Notes: generated by a model not told the origin, from the sequence alone. Counted from the first letter of the stretch, positions 17,704 through 27,907 are shown. The stretch: 64,000 nucleotides of DNA from Trueperella pyogenes (GCF_001070855.1 NZ_JVLH01000013.1:107070-171069); one strand, 5' to 3'. Numbers and translations are program-made.

Positions 17704-20010
17704 CTAACTTGCGGAGGTCGAAACACGCACTGCCTCGAAGACCCCATCCACACGCCGGAGTGCGGCAAGGACCGCATTCAAATGGCTCATTTCAGCCAAA
17801 TGGAAGCTAAATCGCGCAGTAGCCACCTGGTCTCGCGTTGAAACAGTAGACGCAGAGACGATATTGACTCGATATTCAGTCATAACTTTCGTCAGATCTG
17901 CAAGCAACCCGGGACGGTCCAGAGCTTTCGTCTGAATTTGAACGAGATACTGTGCTTGAGAATGCTCACTACTCCACGAAACCTGTACAAAACGCTCCGG
18001 ATGCAGACCTTCCAGACGTACAGCATTAGGGCACGAGCGCTGGTGGACCGAAACGCCTTGACCGCGGGTAATAAAACCGACGATGTCATCACCGGGAACT
18101 GGTGTGCAGCACCGCGCAAGTTTCACCCACACGTCATTAGCATTCATCCCATCAACGCTCACGCCTTGTCCCTTCGCGCTGAGCTCAGGGGCCGAATGGA
18201 GATGTCCTCCTGGAGTAACTGCCTCGGAGAGGGTTTCTTCAGTGCCATCTCCACCACCGAGATTTTCAACAAGCTTCGAGACAATATTCTGCGCAGAAAT
18301 ATGGCCATCACCAACGGCTGCGTACAGACCCGAAATATCTGGGTACCCCAGCGATGTCGCGACTGAAAGAACAGAATCATGGTTCATCAGACGCTGCAAA
18401 GGCAAGTTTTGTTTGCGCATTGCGCGCGCAATACTTTCCTTACCTGCCTCTACTGCTTCTTCTTTTCGTTCACGAGAAAACCATGCTTTGATCTTTGACC
18501 GAGCACGCGGTGAAGCAACAAAAGCAAGCCAGTCGCGCGAAGGAGCAGCTTTATCCGACTTTGAAGTGACAACTTCAACGGTTTGCCCGGACTCCAGTCG
18601 AGTATTAAGCGGAACGAGGCGGCCGTTGACCTTCGCACCTACAGTCCGATTTCCCACCTCAGTGTGCACTGAGTATGCAAAGTCTACGGGAGTTGCCCCG
18701 CGCGGAAGTACAACCACTTCTCCCTTAGGCGTGAAGACATAGACTTCGTCGCCAGAAATCTCATATCGAAGCGAATCAAGGAATTCTTCAGGGTCCCCGG
18801 TTTCGCGTTCCATATCAACCAGTGCACGCAACCAGTTCATCTGTTCATCGGCGCTCATCCGGTCAGACTCCAACGAGTTAGCATTTGGATTCTGCTTGTA
18901 TTTCCAGTGTGCCGCGACGCCATGTTCTGCATGTTCGTGCATCTCATAGGTGCGAATCTGAATTTCAACTGGTTTGCCACCCGGGCCGATCACCGTTGTG
19001 TGCAGCGACTGATAGAAGTTGAACTTCGGCATCGCAATGTAGTCCTTGAAGCGCCCCGGAATTGGATTCCATCTTCCGTGGAGAGCCCCTAGAACCGCGT
19101 AGCAGTCACGTACGGTTTCGACCAACACGCGCACTGCGACAAGATCAAAGATCTCGTCAAATGCTTTATTGCGGACGATCATCTTCTGATAAATCGAATA
19201 GTGATTCTTAGGACGCCCGGTCACCGTTCCCTGTGTACCTGAACGTCGCAAATCTTCTTCGATCTGAGAAATCACTTCGCGTAAGTAAAGATCACGCTCA
19301 GGTGCTCGTTCCGCAACCAGATGATCAATCTCTTCATAAATTTCGGGATAAAGGATCTTGAAAGAACGCTCTTCCAGTTCCCATTTGATCATATTCATCC
19401 CGAGGCGGTGCGCTAGGGGCGCGTAGATCTCAAGAGTTTCCCGCGCCTTCTTCTTCGCTGATTCGACAGGGACAAAACGCCAAGTACGAGCGTTGTGAAG
19501 ACGATCGGCAAGTTTAATGAGGAGCACTCGAATATCGCGACTCATCGCGATAATCATCTTGCGCAGAGTTTCGGACTGCGCGCGTTCGCCGTAACGAATC
19601 TTATCGAGTTTGGTGACCCCATCGACCAACTGAGCAATAGCCGGGCCAAAATCAGCAGTGAGCTGCTCAAGACTGTAGTCGGTATCTTCAACCGTATCGT
19701 GAAGAAGAGCTGCAGCGAGCGTAGGTGAAGTCATTCCAACTTCAGCCAAGATTGTCGCAACTGCAACGGGGTGAGTGATGTACGGTTCGCCGCTCTTACG
19801 CATCTGGCCGCGATGTGCCTTCTCAGCCGTCGCATAGGCACGCTCAATGAGAGAAACATCCGCTTTGGGATGGTTGGCGCGAAGGGCACGAACCAAAGGC
19901 TCGATCTCTGGCGTCGTCATCTTCGAACGAGCACCGAACCACACCAGGCCTGAACGCACGCGTGACCCGGCCGCAGGTGGCCGGGTCACGTTGTCATTTT
20001 GCTCACTCAT
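17704..20010 (-). CDS. rel: bifunctional (p)ppGpp synthetase/hydrolase Rel
   Basis: Stringent-response enzyme of the RelA/SpoT family that makes and degrades (p)ppGpp; 768 residues with all domains present. The HD hydrolase domain carries H80 and the HD pair at H104-D105 (ALLHDTVEDT), intact. The synthetase domain (about 260-420) shows GRPKNHYSIYQKM, GRFKDYIAMPKFNFYQSLHTT and EIQIRTYEMHEHAEHGVAAHWKYK. TGS (about 430-495, VYVFTPKGEVV), the conserved cysteine region (LARCCTPVPGD) and a C-terminal ACT domain follow. About 30 N-terminal residues precede the family match; MTTPEIEPLVR at residue 31 is an alternative start, though neither has a strong ribosome site. It lies 42 bases after apt and probably ends the sec-apt-rel transcript. 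Confidence 0.96.
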   Translation of the reverse strand: MSEQNDNVTRPPAAGSRVRSGLVWFGARSKMTTPEIEPLVRALRANHPKADVSLIERAYATAEKAHRGQMRKSGEPYITHPVAVATILAEVGMTSPTLAAALLHDTVEDTDYSLEQLTADFGPAIAQLVDGVTKLDKIRYGERAQSETLRKMIIAMSRDIRVLLIKLADRLHNARTWRFVPVESAKKKARETLEIYAPLAHRLGMNMIKWELEERSFKILYPEIYEEIDHLVAERAPERDLYLREVISQIEEDLRRSGTQGTVTGRPKNHYSIYQKMIVRNKAFDEIFDLVAVRVLVETVRDCYAVLGALHGRWNPIPGRFKDYIAMPKFNFYQSLHTTVIGPGGKPVEIQIRTYEMHEHAEHGVAAHWKYKQNPNANSLESDRMSADEQMNWLRALVDMERETGDPEEFLDSLRYEISGDEVYVFTPKGEVVVLPRGATPVDFAYSVHTEVGNRTVGAKVNGRLVPLNTRLESGQTVEVVTSKSDKAAPSRDWLAFVASPRARSKIKAWFSRERKEEAVEAGKESIARAMRKQNLPLQRLMNHDSVLSVATSLGYPDISGLYAAVGDGHISAQNIVSKLVENLGGGDGTEETLSEAVTPGGHLHSAPELSAKGQGVSVDGMNANDVWVKLARCCTPVPGDDIVGFITRGQGVSVHQRSCPNAVRLEGLHPERFVQVSWSSEHSQAQYLVQIQTKALDRPGLLADLTKVMTEYRVNIVSASTVSTRDQVATARFSFHLAEMSHLNAVLAALRRVDGVFEAVRVSTSAS

Positions 20011-20052
20011 TCCTCAATGATACAAGCGATCAGTGTGAATGAAAGTCGCAAA

Positions 20053-20595
20053 TTAGAAAACGACAGCAGTTTCAACCTTAACCTGAGGTTCAAGCTTGGA
20101 ACGTCCTCCAAGAGCTTCAAGCTCCAAAAGAATTGCGACGGCTTCTACCTTCGCACCACACTGCTCGAGAAGCCTGACAGAAGCAGCTGCCGTTCCGCCT
20201 GTAGCCAAGACGTCATCAACAACTAAGACACGCGCGCCTTCTTCAACGAGGCCTGGATTAAGCTCCATCCGAGCCTTACCGTATTCAAGCTCGTAATCGA
20301 TGCCGATTACCGGACCGGGAAGCTTCCCTCCCTTACGCACAGTAATCATTCCAATGCCGAGCGCAGTCGCCAAAGGTGCTGCAAGGATAAAACCGCGAGA
20401 TTCCAGGCCTGCAACCGCATCGATACGTCCACGGTAGTGGTCAGCCAGCAAGCGAATCAATTCCGCGAATGCGTTGCCATCCGCCAAAAGAGGCGTGATA
20501 TCGCGGAAAAGTACGCCTTCCTCAGGGAAGTCTTGTACTTCGCGGAGATGGGTGCGGACAAGTTCGCTAACTTCTGCTCCGAGCTCTGCGCTCAT
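20053..20595 (-). CDS. apt: adenine phosphoribosyltransferase
   Basis: Purine-salvage enzyme converting adenine and PRPP to AMP; 180 residues. The PRPP-binding loop VLVVDDVLATGGT is at about residues 123-135, the flexible-loop region VRKGGKLPG at about 86-94, and the hood region DFPEEGVLFRDITPLL at the N-terminus. Its ATG shares one base with the secF stop (TGATG), implying coupled translation. The order secD, secF, apt, rel is widespread in actinobacteria and links purine salvage to (p)ppGpp metabolism. Confidence 0.97.
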   Translation of the reverse strand: MSAELGAEVSELVRTHLREVQDFPEEGVLFRDITPLLADGNAFAELIRLLADHYRGRIDAVAGLESRGFILAAPLATALGIGMITVRKGGKLPGPVIGIDYELEYGKARMELNPGLVEEGARVLVVDDVLATGGTAAASVRLLEQCGAKVEAVAILLELEALGGRSKLEPQVKVETAVVF

Positions 20596-21662
20596 CAGCG
20601 GGCCTTCTTCCTCTTAGGTTGGGCTTCATTTCCAAGGCGACGACCAGGCTGGACCGGTGCCACACGTACATCGTCACCGGTATGACCTTCGCGTTCGCGT
20701 CGCTTCGCGACCAAAGCATCGTGTTCTTTGGTTGACGAACGGCGTTCTTCCAGCATAACCAACAACGGCGAAGCAATGAAGATCGAGGAATATGTTCCGA
20801 CGATCATACCGACGAACAGAGCAAGAGAAATGTCGGTCAATGTGCCTGCGCCCAGAAGAATCGAACCGATGACAAGAATTGAGCCAACCGGAAGCAGAGC
20901 CACGATTGAGGTATTGAGCGAACGCACCATTGTCTGGTTCACAGCAAGGTTGACCATGTCGCCGAAGGTGTAGCGATTCTGGTCGTTAATACCCTTCGTG
21001 AGTTCTCGAACCTTATCGAACACCACGACGGTGTCATAGAGCGAATAACCCAAAATCGTCAGGAAGCCGATAACTGTTGCTGGCGAGACCTCGACACGAG
21101 TAACTGCGAAGAAACCAAGGGTCGTCGCAATATCGTGGAAGAGCGCGAAAATCGCAGCAACGGACATCGTCCAGGATCTGAAGTATGCAGCCATTAGCAC
21201 TGCGACAAGCGTCAAGAAGATCACAAGCGATTGCGCAGCTTTAGCAGTAACATCGCGTCCCCAGGAAGGACCGATAGATGCAGACTGAACATCCTTCGCA
21301 TCGACCTTGTAGGCGCTTGCAAGAGCTTCGCGAACCTCGAGTGTCTTTTGTGAATCCAGAGATTCGGTCTGAACTCGGATACCATCAACGCCAACAGAAG
21401 AAACGCGTACTTCAGACGCAAGGTTTCCCTTCTGGATCGCATCGTATGCCGGCTGCTGAGAAGTCTCAGAAAGACCCGTCAAAGTGAATTGCGAACCACC
21501 GGTGAATTCGAATGACCGATTAAGACCAAAAATTCCAATGAGAATCGCACAAATAGCGATCACAGCTAGGGCTGCTCGAACAAAAATTCGACGCTTCGGG
21601 ACAATCCGATAGGACTTCTCACCCGAATAAAGGGCATTACCCCACTGGGCATAACTCATCAT
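20595..21662 (-). CDS. secF: protein translocase subunit SecF
   Basis: Inner-membrane subunit of the SecDF complex, which uses the proton gradient to pull exported proteins through SecYEG; 355 residues. Helix 1 (AALAVIAICAILIGIFGL) precedes the periplasmic region with the FEFTGGSQF signature, then five more helices, including the SVAAIFALFHDIATTLGFFA and GYSLYDTVVVFDKVRE signatures of the family. The basic C-terminal tail (about 310-355) is actinobacterial. AGGAG is seven bases before the ATG, which overlaps the secD stop as ATGA. Confidence 0.97.
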   Translation of the reverse strand: MMSYAQWGNALYSGEKSYRIVPKRRIFVRAALAVIAICAILIGIFGLNRSFEFTGGSQFTLTGLSETSQQPAYDAIQKGNLASEVRVSSVGVDGIRVQTESLDSQKTLEVREALASAYKVDAKDVQSASIGPSWGRDVTAKAAQSLVIFLTLVAVLMAAYFRSWTMSVAAIFALFHDIATTLGFFAVTRVEVSPATVIGFLTILGYSLYDTVVVFDKVRELTKGINDQNRYTFGDMVNLAVNQTMVRSLNTSIVALLPVGSILVIGSILLGAGTLTDISLALFVGMIVGTYSSIFIASPLLVMLEERRSSTKEHDALVAKRREREGHTGDDVRVAPVQPGRRLGNEAQPKRKKAR

Positions 21663-23608
21663 TGCTCTTCTCCTGCCTGCTCGGAAGAAGTGTTGTCCTC
21701 GGCATCTTGACTCCCCTGTTCAGCCAAACGTGCTGCACGCTTACGTTCTGCCAGAGAGAGCGGCTGGCCTTCAGCATTGGTCTCGGAAGTGCCGCTAGCG
21801 GAACCTGCACCCGAAACTACCACGCGGCCTCGGCCGGCATAGGTAACCGCCGAACGGGCACCGAGGTGCTCGGGATCAAGTCCGGAGAGCTTATGTCCTC
21901 CACCGAAGAACTCGGTACGGATGAGCAACTCCATCATCGGGTGTGTGAAGAGGAAGATCACGATCAGATCGACAACTGTTGTCACGCCAAGGGTGAATGC
22001 GAAGCCCTGAACGCCGCCAACAGCCAAGATGTAAAGAACCACTGCAGCAACGAGGTTGACCGCATCCGAAACCAAAATGGTTCGCTTTGCACGATCCCAA
22101 CCTTCATCAACGGCGGCACTCAGCGGACGGCCATCACGCACTTCATCTCGAATACGCTCGAAATAGACGATGAAGGAGTCTGCTGTAACACCGACTGAAA
22201 CGATCAAACCGGCAATACCCGCAAGCGACAGACGGTATCCAACTGCCCATGACAAGACCGTGATTACCAGGTAGGTCAAGCACCCCGCGACAACAAGCGA
22301 GCCAGCGGAGATGATTGCCAGGCCTCGGTACTGCCAAATCATGTAAAGGACAACAAGAACCAGACCAATCAAGCCTGCCCACAGGCCCTTCTCCAAGTGC
22401 TCGGAGCCAAGGGTTGCCGAAATCTGCTGCTCAGATTGGACTTCGAAGTTCAACGGGAGCGAACCAAAGCTCAGCTGGTTAGCAAGAGCAGCGGCACTCT
22501 TTGCAGTGAAGCTACCGGTAATCTGTGCAGTACCCGTGGGAATTTCAGCATTCATCGACGGCGCGGTAATCACTTGGCCGTCCAAAACAACGGCGAAGTG
22601 GTTCCGATCCGGCTTGCCGTAGTTCTTCCCGCTCTGAGTGTCATTACGCAGATCGTAAAGACGCTTTGAAGCCTCGGCGAACTGCTTGGTTCCCTCAGCG
22701 TTGAAAGTGAGATCAACTCCCCACTCACCAGTGGAGTGTCCCTGAGAGTTCATGACCATTCCGGCAGTGGCTTTGGAGAGCTCCGAACCTGAAACATCAA
22801 CGGGACCGAGCAGATACTTAATCTGTCCGTTTGAATCACATGCAGCATAGGGCTTATCAGCAGGGGCTTCAGTGCGACCGCCGCGGCCGGTCGTGCAATC
22901 AAGGGTGTACAGATCGAAGAGCGCTTGCTCCGTCGCCCACTTCAGGTCTGAGTTGTTCTCAGGCTGCTCAGTGGGAGTATCCGAGAGCTGACCATCCTTA
23001 TTCCGATCGGCCAGTTCTTTTGCTCGCTCAGGGCTTAGCGCGGTGCTGACAGTTGAGGGGCTTGCCGAGGCCGAGGGAGATGCAGATTCGCTAGGCGCGG
23101 CAGACTCGGACGCTGAGGGCGTTGAGCTTGCCGAGGCCTCAGGATTGTTCACCTGCGTCTGGTTACTAGAATCGGTCGCGCTCGGGGTCGGGTTACTTTG
23201 CGGCTGAGTGGCGGGAAGCATTGCTAGAACCGGACGGAAATTCATCTGAGAGGACGAGCGGATCAGGTTCAGAGTTTCCTGCGAAGGAGTACCTGGAATC
23301 GACACCGAGATATTCGAGGAACCCAGGGAAGAGATCTCGGACTCGGACACACCTGAGGCGTCGATACGCTGACGAATGATATTGATCGCCTCGGTAATGT
23401 CGTTCTCAGTAACCTCGCGATCCACCCCTCCAGAAGCAACCGGAGTCAGGATCAACTGCGTACCACCCTGCAAGTCCAACGCAAGCGAGGGAATATATGA
23501 AGCACCTTTATTAGTCAGTTTTCCGACAACAAGAGATGCCGTACCAAGAACAAAAATAAAGATTAGAGTAAATAGAGCGCGCCAAGGATGGCGCTTTTGA
23601 GTTGTCAC
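21659..23608 (-). CDS. secD: protein translocase subunit SecD, with a Ser-rich linker
   Basis: Partner of SecF in the accessory export motor; 649 residues. After the first helix (about 10-30) the DLQGGTQ signature is at 45-51. The large extracytoplasmic P1 domain contains a low-complexity Ser/Ala/Pro-rich stretch at about residues 136-190 not found in the shorter E. coli-type proteins but frequent in actinobacteria. The five C-terminal helices (about 405-600) carry GLIVSVGVTADSFIVYFERIRDE and the AVDEGWDRAKRTI loop. The tail after helix 6 is charged and about 70 residues long. The start is GTG with AAAGG eight to nine bases before it. It overlaps secF by four bases and follows yajC by 28. Confidence 0.96.
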   Translation of the reverse strand: MTTQKRHPWRALFTLIFIFVLGTASLVVGKLTNKGASYIPSLALDLQGGTQLILTPVASGGVDREVTENDITEAINIIRQRIDASGVSESEISSLGSSNISVSIPGTPSQETLNLIRSSSQMNFRPVLAMLPATQPQSNPTPSATDSSNQTQVNNPEASASSTPSASESAAPSESASPSASASPSTVSTALSPERAKELADRNKDGQLSDTPTEQPENNSDLKWATEQALFDLYTLDCTTGRGGRTEAPADKPYAACDSNGQIKYLLGPVDVSGSELSKATAGMVMNSQGHSTGEWGVDLTFNAEGTKQFAEASKRLYDLRNDTQSGKNYGKPDRNHFAVVLDGQVITAPSMNAEIPTGTAQITGSFTAKSAAALANQLSFGSLPLNFEVQSEQQISATLGSEHLEKGLWAGLIGLVLVVLYMIWQYRGLAIISAGSLVVAGCLTYLVITVLSWAVGYRLSLAGIAGLIVSVGVTADSFIVYFERIRDEVRDGRPLSAAVDEGWDRAKRTILVSDAVNLVAAVVLYILAVGGVQGFAFTLGVTTVVDLIVIFLFTHPMMELLIRTEFFGGGHKLSGLDPEHLGARSAVTYAGRGRVVVSGAGSASGTSETNAEGQPLSLAERKRAARLAEQGSQDAEDNTSSEQAGEEQ

Positions 23609-23636
23609 GATGGTCTACCTTTAGTTCCCCTTGGGA

Positions 23637-24011
23637 TCACTTCGTCTCGGCCGAGTCGTCCTGCGAATCCAAGCCAAGAACAGGCTCTTCTTCAGACTCG
23701 CCAGAAGCGTCGTCTTTCTCTGCATCAGTGCTCTGGAACGGAAGTTCCTCAGCCACGTCCAAAATTGCCCGCTGATCCCAATAAGTCTCGTAGCCACCGG
23801 GGGTCTCGAGAATGACAATCTCACCATCTTGGTCAACGAAACGACCCCAGAATCCAGAGCGCAGACGAACCCACGCGCCGGGGACCATCATTTCCTTACG
23901 ACGTTCTTCAGCCTTCTTTTCTTGTTCAGCCATACGCTTTCGGGCGCGACTATTGAAAATAAACATGGCGACAAGCATCAGGCCGATGAAAATCAGGAAC
24001 GGTGTACTCAC
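23637..24011 (-). CDS. yajC: preprotein translocase subunit YajC
   Basis: Small single-span membrane protein of the SecDF-YajC complex; 124 residues. The N-terminal helix (FLIFIGLMLVAMFIFNSRARKR) is followed by a short cytoplasmic domain with the family pattern (EMMVPGAWVRLRSGFWGRFV) and an acidic tail of about 40 residues. The start is GTG. It is the first gene of a probable yajC-secD-secF-apt-rel transcript. The 100 bases between it and ruvB hold a short TTGGG/CCCAA inverted repeat but no convincing promoter or terminator. Confidence 0.93.
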   Translation of the reverse strand: MSTPFLIFIGLMLVAMFIFNSRARKRMAEQEKKAEERRKEMMVPGAWVRLRSGFWGRFVDQDGEIVILETPGGYETYWDQRAILDVAEELPFQSTDAEKDDASGESEEEPVLGLDSQDDSAETK

Positions 24012-24111
24012 GATCTATCTTTCTTCTTGGGGTAGGAATGCATGAAAGCTATCCGCATACAGTGTAATAGGAAGCAGCGCATTTGGGTGACATCCCAATA
24101 TAAAAACGAGA

Positions 24112-25146
24112 TTACTCAAAGAGAGCAGATTCAGCCGGCGGCGTTAAACCAAGGTGTTTCCATGCTTTAGCAGTTGCCATCCGACCGCGTGTCGTCCTCA
24201 GGATGAAACCTTCGCGAACCAAATAGGGCTCTGCGACCGTCTCAACGGTTTCAGCTTCCTCGCCAACAGTCACCGCAAGGGTGGTGAGCCCAACCGGCCC
24301 TCCCGCAAATCGGCGACACATTGCGTCAAGAACAGCACGGTCCAGACGGTCTAGGCCAAAAGCATCGACCTCAAAGAGCTCAAGAGCACCTCGCGCAGCG
24401 TCAAGCGTGAGCTGACCATTGCCTCGAACTTGGGCATAATCAACGACACGACGCAGCAACCTATTGGCAATTCGAGGAGTCCCCCTGGAACGAGAGGCGA
24501 TTTCATGTGCTGCTTTCGCATCAATGGGAGTTGAGAGAAGCTCTGCAGAACGCCGGACGACCATTTCAAGGTCTTCCGTCGAGTAAAACTCGAGATGAGC
24601 GGTGAAACCAAAGCGATCGCGAAGCGGTGCAGGAAGGAGGCCAGAACGAGTTGTCGCACCAACAACAGTAAAAGGCGGTAGGGTCAGCGGAATCGAGGTC
24701 GCTCCCGGACCTTTACCAACGACGACATCAACTCGGAAATCCTCCATTGCGAGGTAAAGCATTTCCTCGGCGGTACGGGCTAGGCGATGAATCTCGTCAA
24801 TAAAGAGAACATCACCTTCCTGCAGCCCGGATAAAATTGCAGCTAAATCACCAGCATGCTGAATCGCTGGTCCTGAAGTGAGACGCAAAGATGTACCCAT
24901 TTCAGCAGCGATGATCATTGCCAGTGTCGTCTTGCCTAGTCCAGGCGGTCCCGCTAGTAAGACATGATCGGCGCTCGCGCCACGAGCCCGCGCAGCATCC
25001 AGCACTAACTGAAGCTGATCACGAACAACTTTCTGACCAACAAACTCACTCAAACGCTTGGGGCGAAGAGCAGCCTCGGCAGCCCTCTCAAGTTCTCCCG
25101 CGTCTGGCGCAACGATATTGACGGAGGCCTCGAACTCATCGGCCAT
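24112..25146 (-). CDS. ruvB: Holliday junction DNA helicase RuvB
   Basis: Hexameric AAA+ motor that drives branch migration with RuvA; 344 residues, the usual length. Walker A GPPGLGKT is at about 66-73, Walker B VLFIDEIH at 113-120, sensor 1 in GATTRSG, and the arginine finger region APLRDRFG follows. The C-terminal winged-helix DNA-binding domain ends with [22 protein letters not shown] lies five bases before the ATG, and the first 11 bases overlap the end of ruvA, so the two are translated together. Confidence 0.98.
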   Translation of the reverse strand: MADEFEASVNIVAPDAGELERAAEAALRPKRLSEFVGQKVVRDQLQLVLDAARARGASADHVLLAGPPGLGKTTLAMIIAAEMGTSLRLTSGPAIQHAGDLAAILSGLQEGDVLFIDEIHRLARTAEEMLYLAMEDFRVDVVVGKGPGATSIPLTLPPFTVVGATTRSGLLPAPLRDRFGFTAHLEFYSTEDLEMVVRRSAELLSTPIDAKAAHEIASRSRGTPRIANRLLRRVVDYAQVRGNGQLTLDAARGALELFEVDAFGLDRLDRAVLDAMCRRFAGGPVGLTTLAVTVGEEAETVETVAEPYLVREGFILRTTRGRMATAKAWKHLGLTPPAESALFE

Positions 25147-25729
25147 TTGCGCCTCCCAGCTTAATCAATGCTGCACGTAGGAGATCCGAGGCATTGAGAC
25201 CATTTCCGCCCAGCTCGGCCAGCGCAGCGTCTGCCTTTGCATCGTTCCATCCCAAGCCAATCAACGCCGCCTTCACCTCTGCTTCGACTACTCCCGACAT
25301 CGGTGCCGAGGCCTGAGGAAGTTGAGCCGGCAGTCCGAGCTTATCTCCCAGCTCCACAAGCATGCGCGAGGCAACCTTCTTGCCAACTCCGGGAATCCTG
25401 GCCAGAGCTGCGGTATCTTGATCTGCCACAGCACGCCGTAGATCATTCGGGGTGAAAACAGAAAGAGCCGCTAGGCCAATCCTGGGGCCGATACCACTGA
25501 CTGACATCAGGATTTCAAATACTTCACGCTCTTCTTCAGTCTTGAACCCGTAGAGCGTTAAAGAATCTTCACGAACAATCAGATGGGTATAGAGCTCAAC
25601 ATCATCACCTTTGTGGAGCTCACTAGCAAAAGGCGGAGTCACGAAGACCTGAAAGCCGATACCTCCGTGGACAACAACGACATCACCCACACCGATGCGT
25701 GCGATGCTGCCGAGAACTCGGGAAATCAT
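25136..25729 (-). CDS. ruvA: Holliday junction DNA helicase subunit RuvA
   Basis: Tetrameric Holliday-junction-binding protein; 197 residues. The N-terminal OB fold ([13 protein letters not shown]...VFVTPPFA) precedes two helix-hairpin-helix motifs ([16 protein letters not shown] and [18 protein letters not shown]). A linker and the C-terminal RuvB-binding three-helix domain ([19 protein letters not shown]) complete it. GAGGAG precedes the ATG. It follows ruvC by 50 bases and overlaps ruvB. Confidence 0.98.
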   Translation of the reverse strand: MISRVLGSIARIGVGDVVVVHGGIGFQVFVTPPFASELHKGDDVELYTHLIVREDSLTLYGFKTEEEREVFEILMSVSGIGPRIGLAALSVFTPNDLRRAVADQDTAALARIPGVGKKVASRMLVELGDKLGLPAQLPQASAPMSGVVEAEVKAALIGLGWNDAKADAALAELGGNGLNASDLLRAALIKLGGANGR

Positions 25730-25779
25730 GCTTTCTCCTCAACAATGCTCTTGATGGGACCGAACATACGTACGATACC

Positions 25780-26409
25780 CTAGCTGCGTCGACGACGGGG
25801 GTCGACCGCGCCGGTTCGGCGCTGCGCCGCTTGAGCCTCTGCCCACATTTGTTGTGCCGGAGTTAGGCGCCCCCTAGCAGAAAGCTTCCCTGACTGAGAA
25901 ACAGCAACTGTAGAGTCACCCCGAGCTCCAAGCAGTCCAGTCCCTCGCCATGCATGGCAGATTGCAATAGCTAATGAGTCAGCGGCATCAGCGGGCTTTG
26001 GGGGTTTGTCCAACCCCAGAATACGAGCAACCATGTGCTGAACCTGCGCTTTATCAGCATTGCCATTCCCCGTCACTGCGCTTTTTACTTCTGAAGGGGT
26101 ATGTATTGCCATGGGAAGTCCAGCCCGTCCCGCAGCAGCGAGTGCGACTCCCATAACCTGCATAGTCGTCGAAACCGAACGAAGATTGTCCTGAGCGAAA
26201 ACCTGTTCGATGGCAACGACCTCAGGTTCATATAGGGAGATCACATGATCAATCGCATCAGCGATCTTGGCTAGCCGAAAATGCTGGGCAAGTTCGGTTG
26301 AAGACCGGGCAACTCCGACAAAAACCATCGATGCGCGCCGAGAGGGATCGACGTCAACAACGCCCAAACCACAGCGCGTAATACCCGGGTCAATTCCCAA
26401 AACTCGCAT
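25780..26409 (-). CDS. ruvC: crossover junction endodeoxyribonuclease RuvC
   Basis: Dimeric nuclease that resolves Holliday junctions; 209 residues. The four catalytic acids are in place: D7 (LGIDPG), E68 (AIEQVF), D141 and D144 (PADAADSLAIAICHA). The basic C-terminal tail (about 180-209) is longer than in E. coli RuvC. It begins two bases after the pdxT stop, so in this genome the resolvase is probably on the same transcript as the vitamin B6 synthase genes. Confidence 0.97.
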   Translation of the reverse strand: MRVLGIDPGITRCGLGVVDVDPSRRASMVFVGVARSSTELAQHFRLAKIADAIDHVISLYEPEVVAIEQVFAQDNLRSVSTTMQVMGVALAAAGRAGLPMAIHTPSEVKSAVTGNGNADKAQVQHMVARILGLDKPPKPADAADSLAIAICHAWRGTGLLGARGDSTVAVSQSGKLSARGRLTPAQQMWAEAQAAQRRTGAVDPRRRRS

Positions 26410-26411
26410 GA

Positions 26412-27008
26412 TTAAGATTCCCGCTGAACCATCCGCGTAAAGAGCTCGTGAAAGCGCCAGTCCGTGCCAATCTCGGGGTGGAAAGAGGTTGCGAGTGCCT
26501 GACCACTGCGGACAGCAACAATTGGACCATCGGGAGTATTTCCAGCACGCGCGAGCACGTCGACAGACTCACCCACTGACTCAACCCAAGGCGCCCTAAT
26601 AAAGACGGCGGGGAAAGGCTTTCCCTCGATGCCTTTGATATCAAGCTCTTCTTCGTAGGAGTCCACCTGACGACCAAAGGCATTCCGACGCACAACCATG
26701 TCGATGGCGCCAAATGAACGCTGGTCATCCCTGCCATCAAGAATCGTCGTCGCAAGCATGATCATTCCCGCGCATGTCCCATAGACCGGCATCCCATTTG
26801 ATATCTGCTCGGCTAGCTGATCAAAAATGCCGAATGAAAGCAGCAGATTGGACATAGTTGTCGATTCGCCGCCAGGAATTACCAAGCCGTCAACAGAGGC
26901 GAGTTCCTCGCTACGTCGCACTAGGACAGCGCGGGCGCCGGATTCTTCCAGCGCCCGCACGTGTTCGGCGACATCACCCTGAAGGGCGAGAATGCCGATA
27001 TTTACCAT
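26412..27008 (-). CDS. pdxT: pyridoxal 5'-phosphate synthase glutaminase subunit PdxT
   Basis: Class I glutamine amidotransferase that feeds ammonia to PdxS; 198 residues. The nucleophile C79 is in VYGTCAGM, and H177 and E179 complete the triad (SFHPEIG). IPGGESTTM at about residues 44-52 is the substrate-loop signature of this family. Its ATG overlaps the pdxS stop by seven bases. With pdxS it makes PLP from ribose 5-phosphate, glyceraldehyde 3-phosphate and glutamine. Confidence 0.97.
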   Translation of the reverse strand: MVNIGILALQGDVAEHVRALEESGARAVLVRRSEELASVDGLVIPGGESTTMSNLLLSFGIFDQLAEQISNGMPVYGTCAGMIMLATTILDGRDDQRSFGAIDMVVRRNAFGRQVDSYEEELDIKGIEGKPFPAVFIRAPWVESVGESVDVLARAGNTPDGPIVAVRSGQALATSFHPEIGTDWRFHELFTRMVQRES

Positions 27009-27904
27009 CCGCGTTCAGCCAATCGATGGTCAACGGGAAGGTCGTCGACATTAATGCCAACCATTGCTTCACCAAGCCCCCGCGAAACTTCTGCAATGAC
27101 CGAAGGATCATCGTAGAAAGTCGTGGCCTTGACAATGGCCGCCGCACGCTTGGCGGGGTCACCGGACTTGAAGATGCCAGAGCCAACAAAGACGCCTTCG
27201 GCACCAAGCTGCATCATCATCGCAGCGTCGGCGGGGGTGGCAATGCCACCAGCGGTGAAGAGGACGACGGGGAGGCGACCCTCGCGAGCGACCTCAGCAA
27301 CGAGCTCGTAGGGGGCCTGAAGCTCCTTGGCCGCGACGTAGAGCTCGTCCTCGGGCAGGGAGGTCAGGTGACGGATCTCGTCGCGGATCTTACGCATGTG
27401 CGTGGTCGCGTTCGAGACGTCACCGGTGCCGGCCTCGCCCTTGGAGCGGATCATGGCCGCACCCTCGTTGATGCGGCGCAGCGCCTCACCGAGGTTGGTC
27501 GCACCACAGACGAAGGGAACAGTGAAGTTCCACTTGTCAATGTGGTGGCTGTAGTCGGCGGGGGTCAGCACCTCGGACTCGTCGATGTAGTCGACGCCGA
27601 GGGACTGCAGGACCTGCGCCTCGACGAAGTGACCGATGCGGGCCTTGGCCATGACCGGAATGGAGACAGCATTAATAATCCCATCAATCAGATCGGGATC
27701 TGACATGCGAGCAACGCCGCCCTGTGCGCGAATATCCGCCGGGACACGCTCGAGTGCCATAACTGCAACGGCACCAGCATCTTCAGCAATCTTTGCCTGC
27801 TCAGGAGTGACGACATCCATGATGACGCCGCCCTTGAGCATCTGAGCCATTCCGCGCTTGACCTGCGGGGTTCCAACCTCGCGAGTTGCCGTCTGCTCAG
27901 TCAT
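27002..27904 (-). CDS. pdxS: pyridoxal 5'-phosphate synthase lyase subunit PdxS
   Basis: TIM-barrel subunit that builds the PLP ring; 300 residues from the ATG at 27904 (an in-frame GTG directly abutting the yebC stop is an alternative). The two active-site lysines are in [11 protein letters not shown] and [13 protein letters not shown]. The C-terminal GLGEAMVG segment is also conserved. The middle of the gene (about 27240-27660, residues 82-221) is markedly richer in G+C than both ends and than neighbouring genes; by hand count 65% in 27301-27660 against about 50% in the lines at 27001 and 27661. The gene product is intact. Confidence 0.97.
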   Translation of the reverse strand: MTEQTATREVGTPQVKRGMAQMLKGGVIMDVVTPEQAKIAEDAGAVAVMALERVPADIRAQGGVARMSDPDLIDGIINAVSIPVMAKARIGHFVEAQVLQSLGVDYIDESEVLTPADYSHHIDKWNFTVPFVCGATNLGEALRRINEGAAMIRSKGEAGTGDVSNATTHMRKIRDEIRHLTSLPEDELYVAAKELQAPYELVAEVAREGRLPVVLFTAGGIATPADAAMMMQLGAEGVFVGSGIFKSGDPAKRAAAIVKATTFYDDPSVIAEVSRGLGEAMVGINVDDLPVDHRLAERGW

Positions 27905-27907
27905 CAC

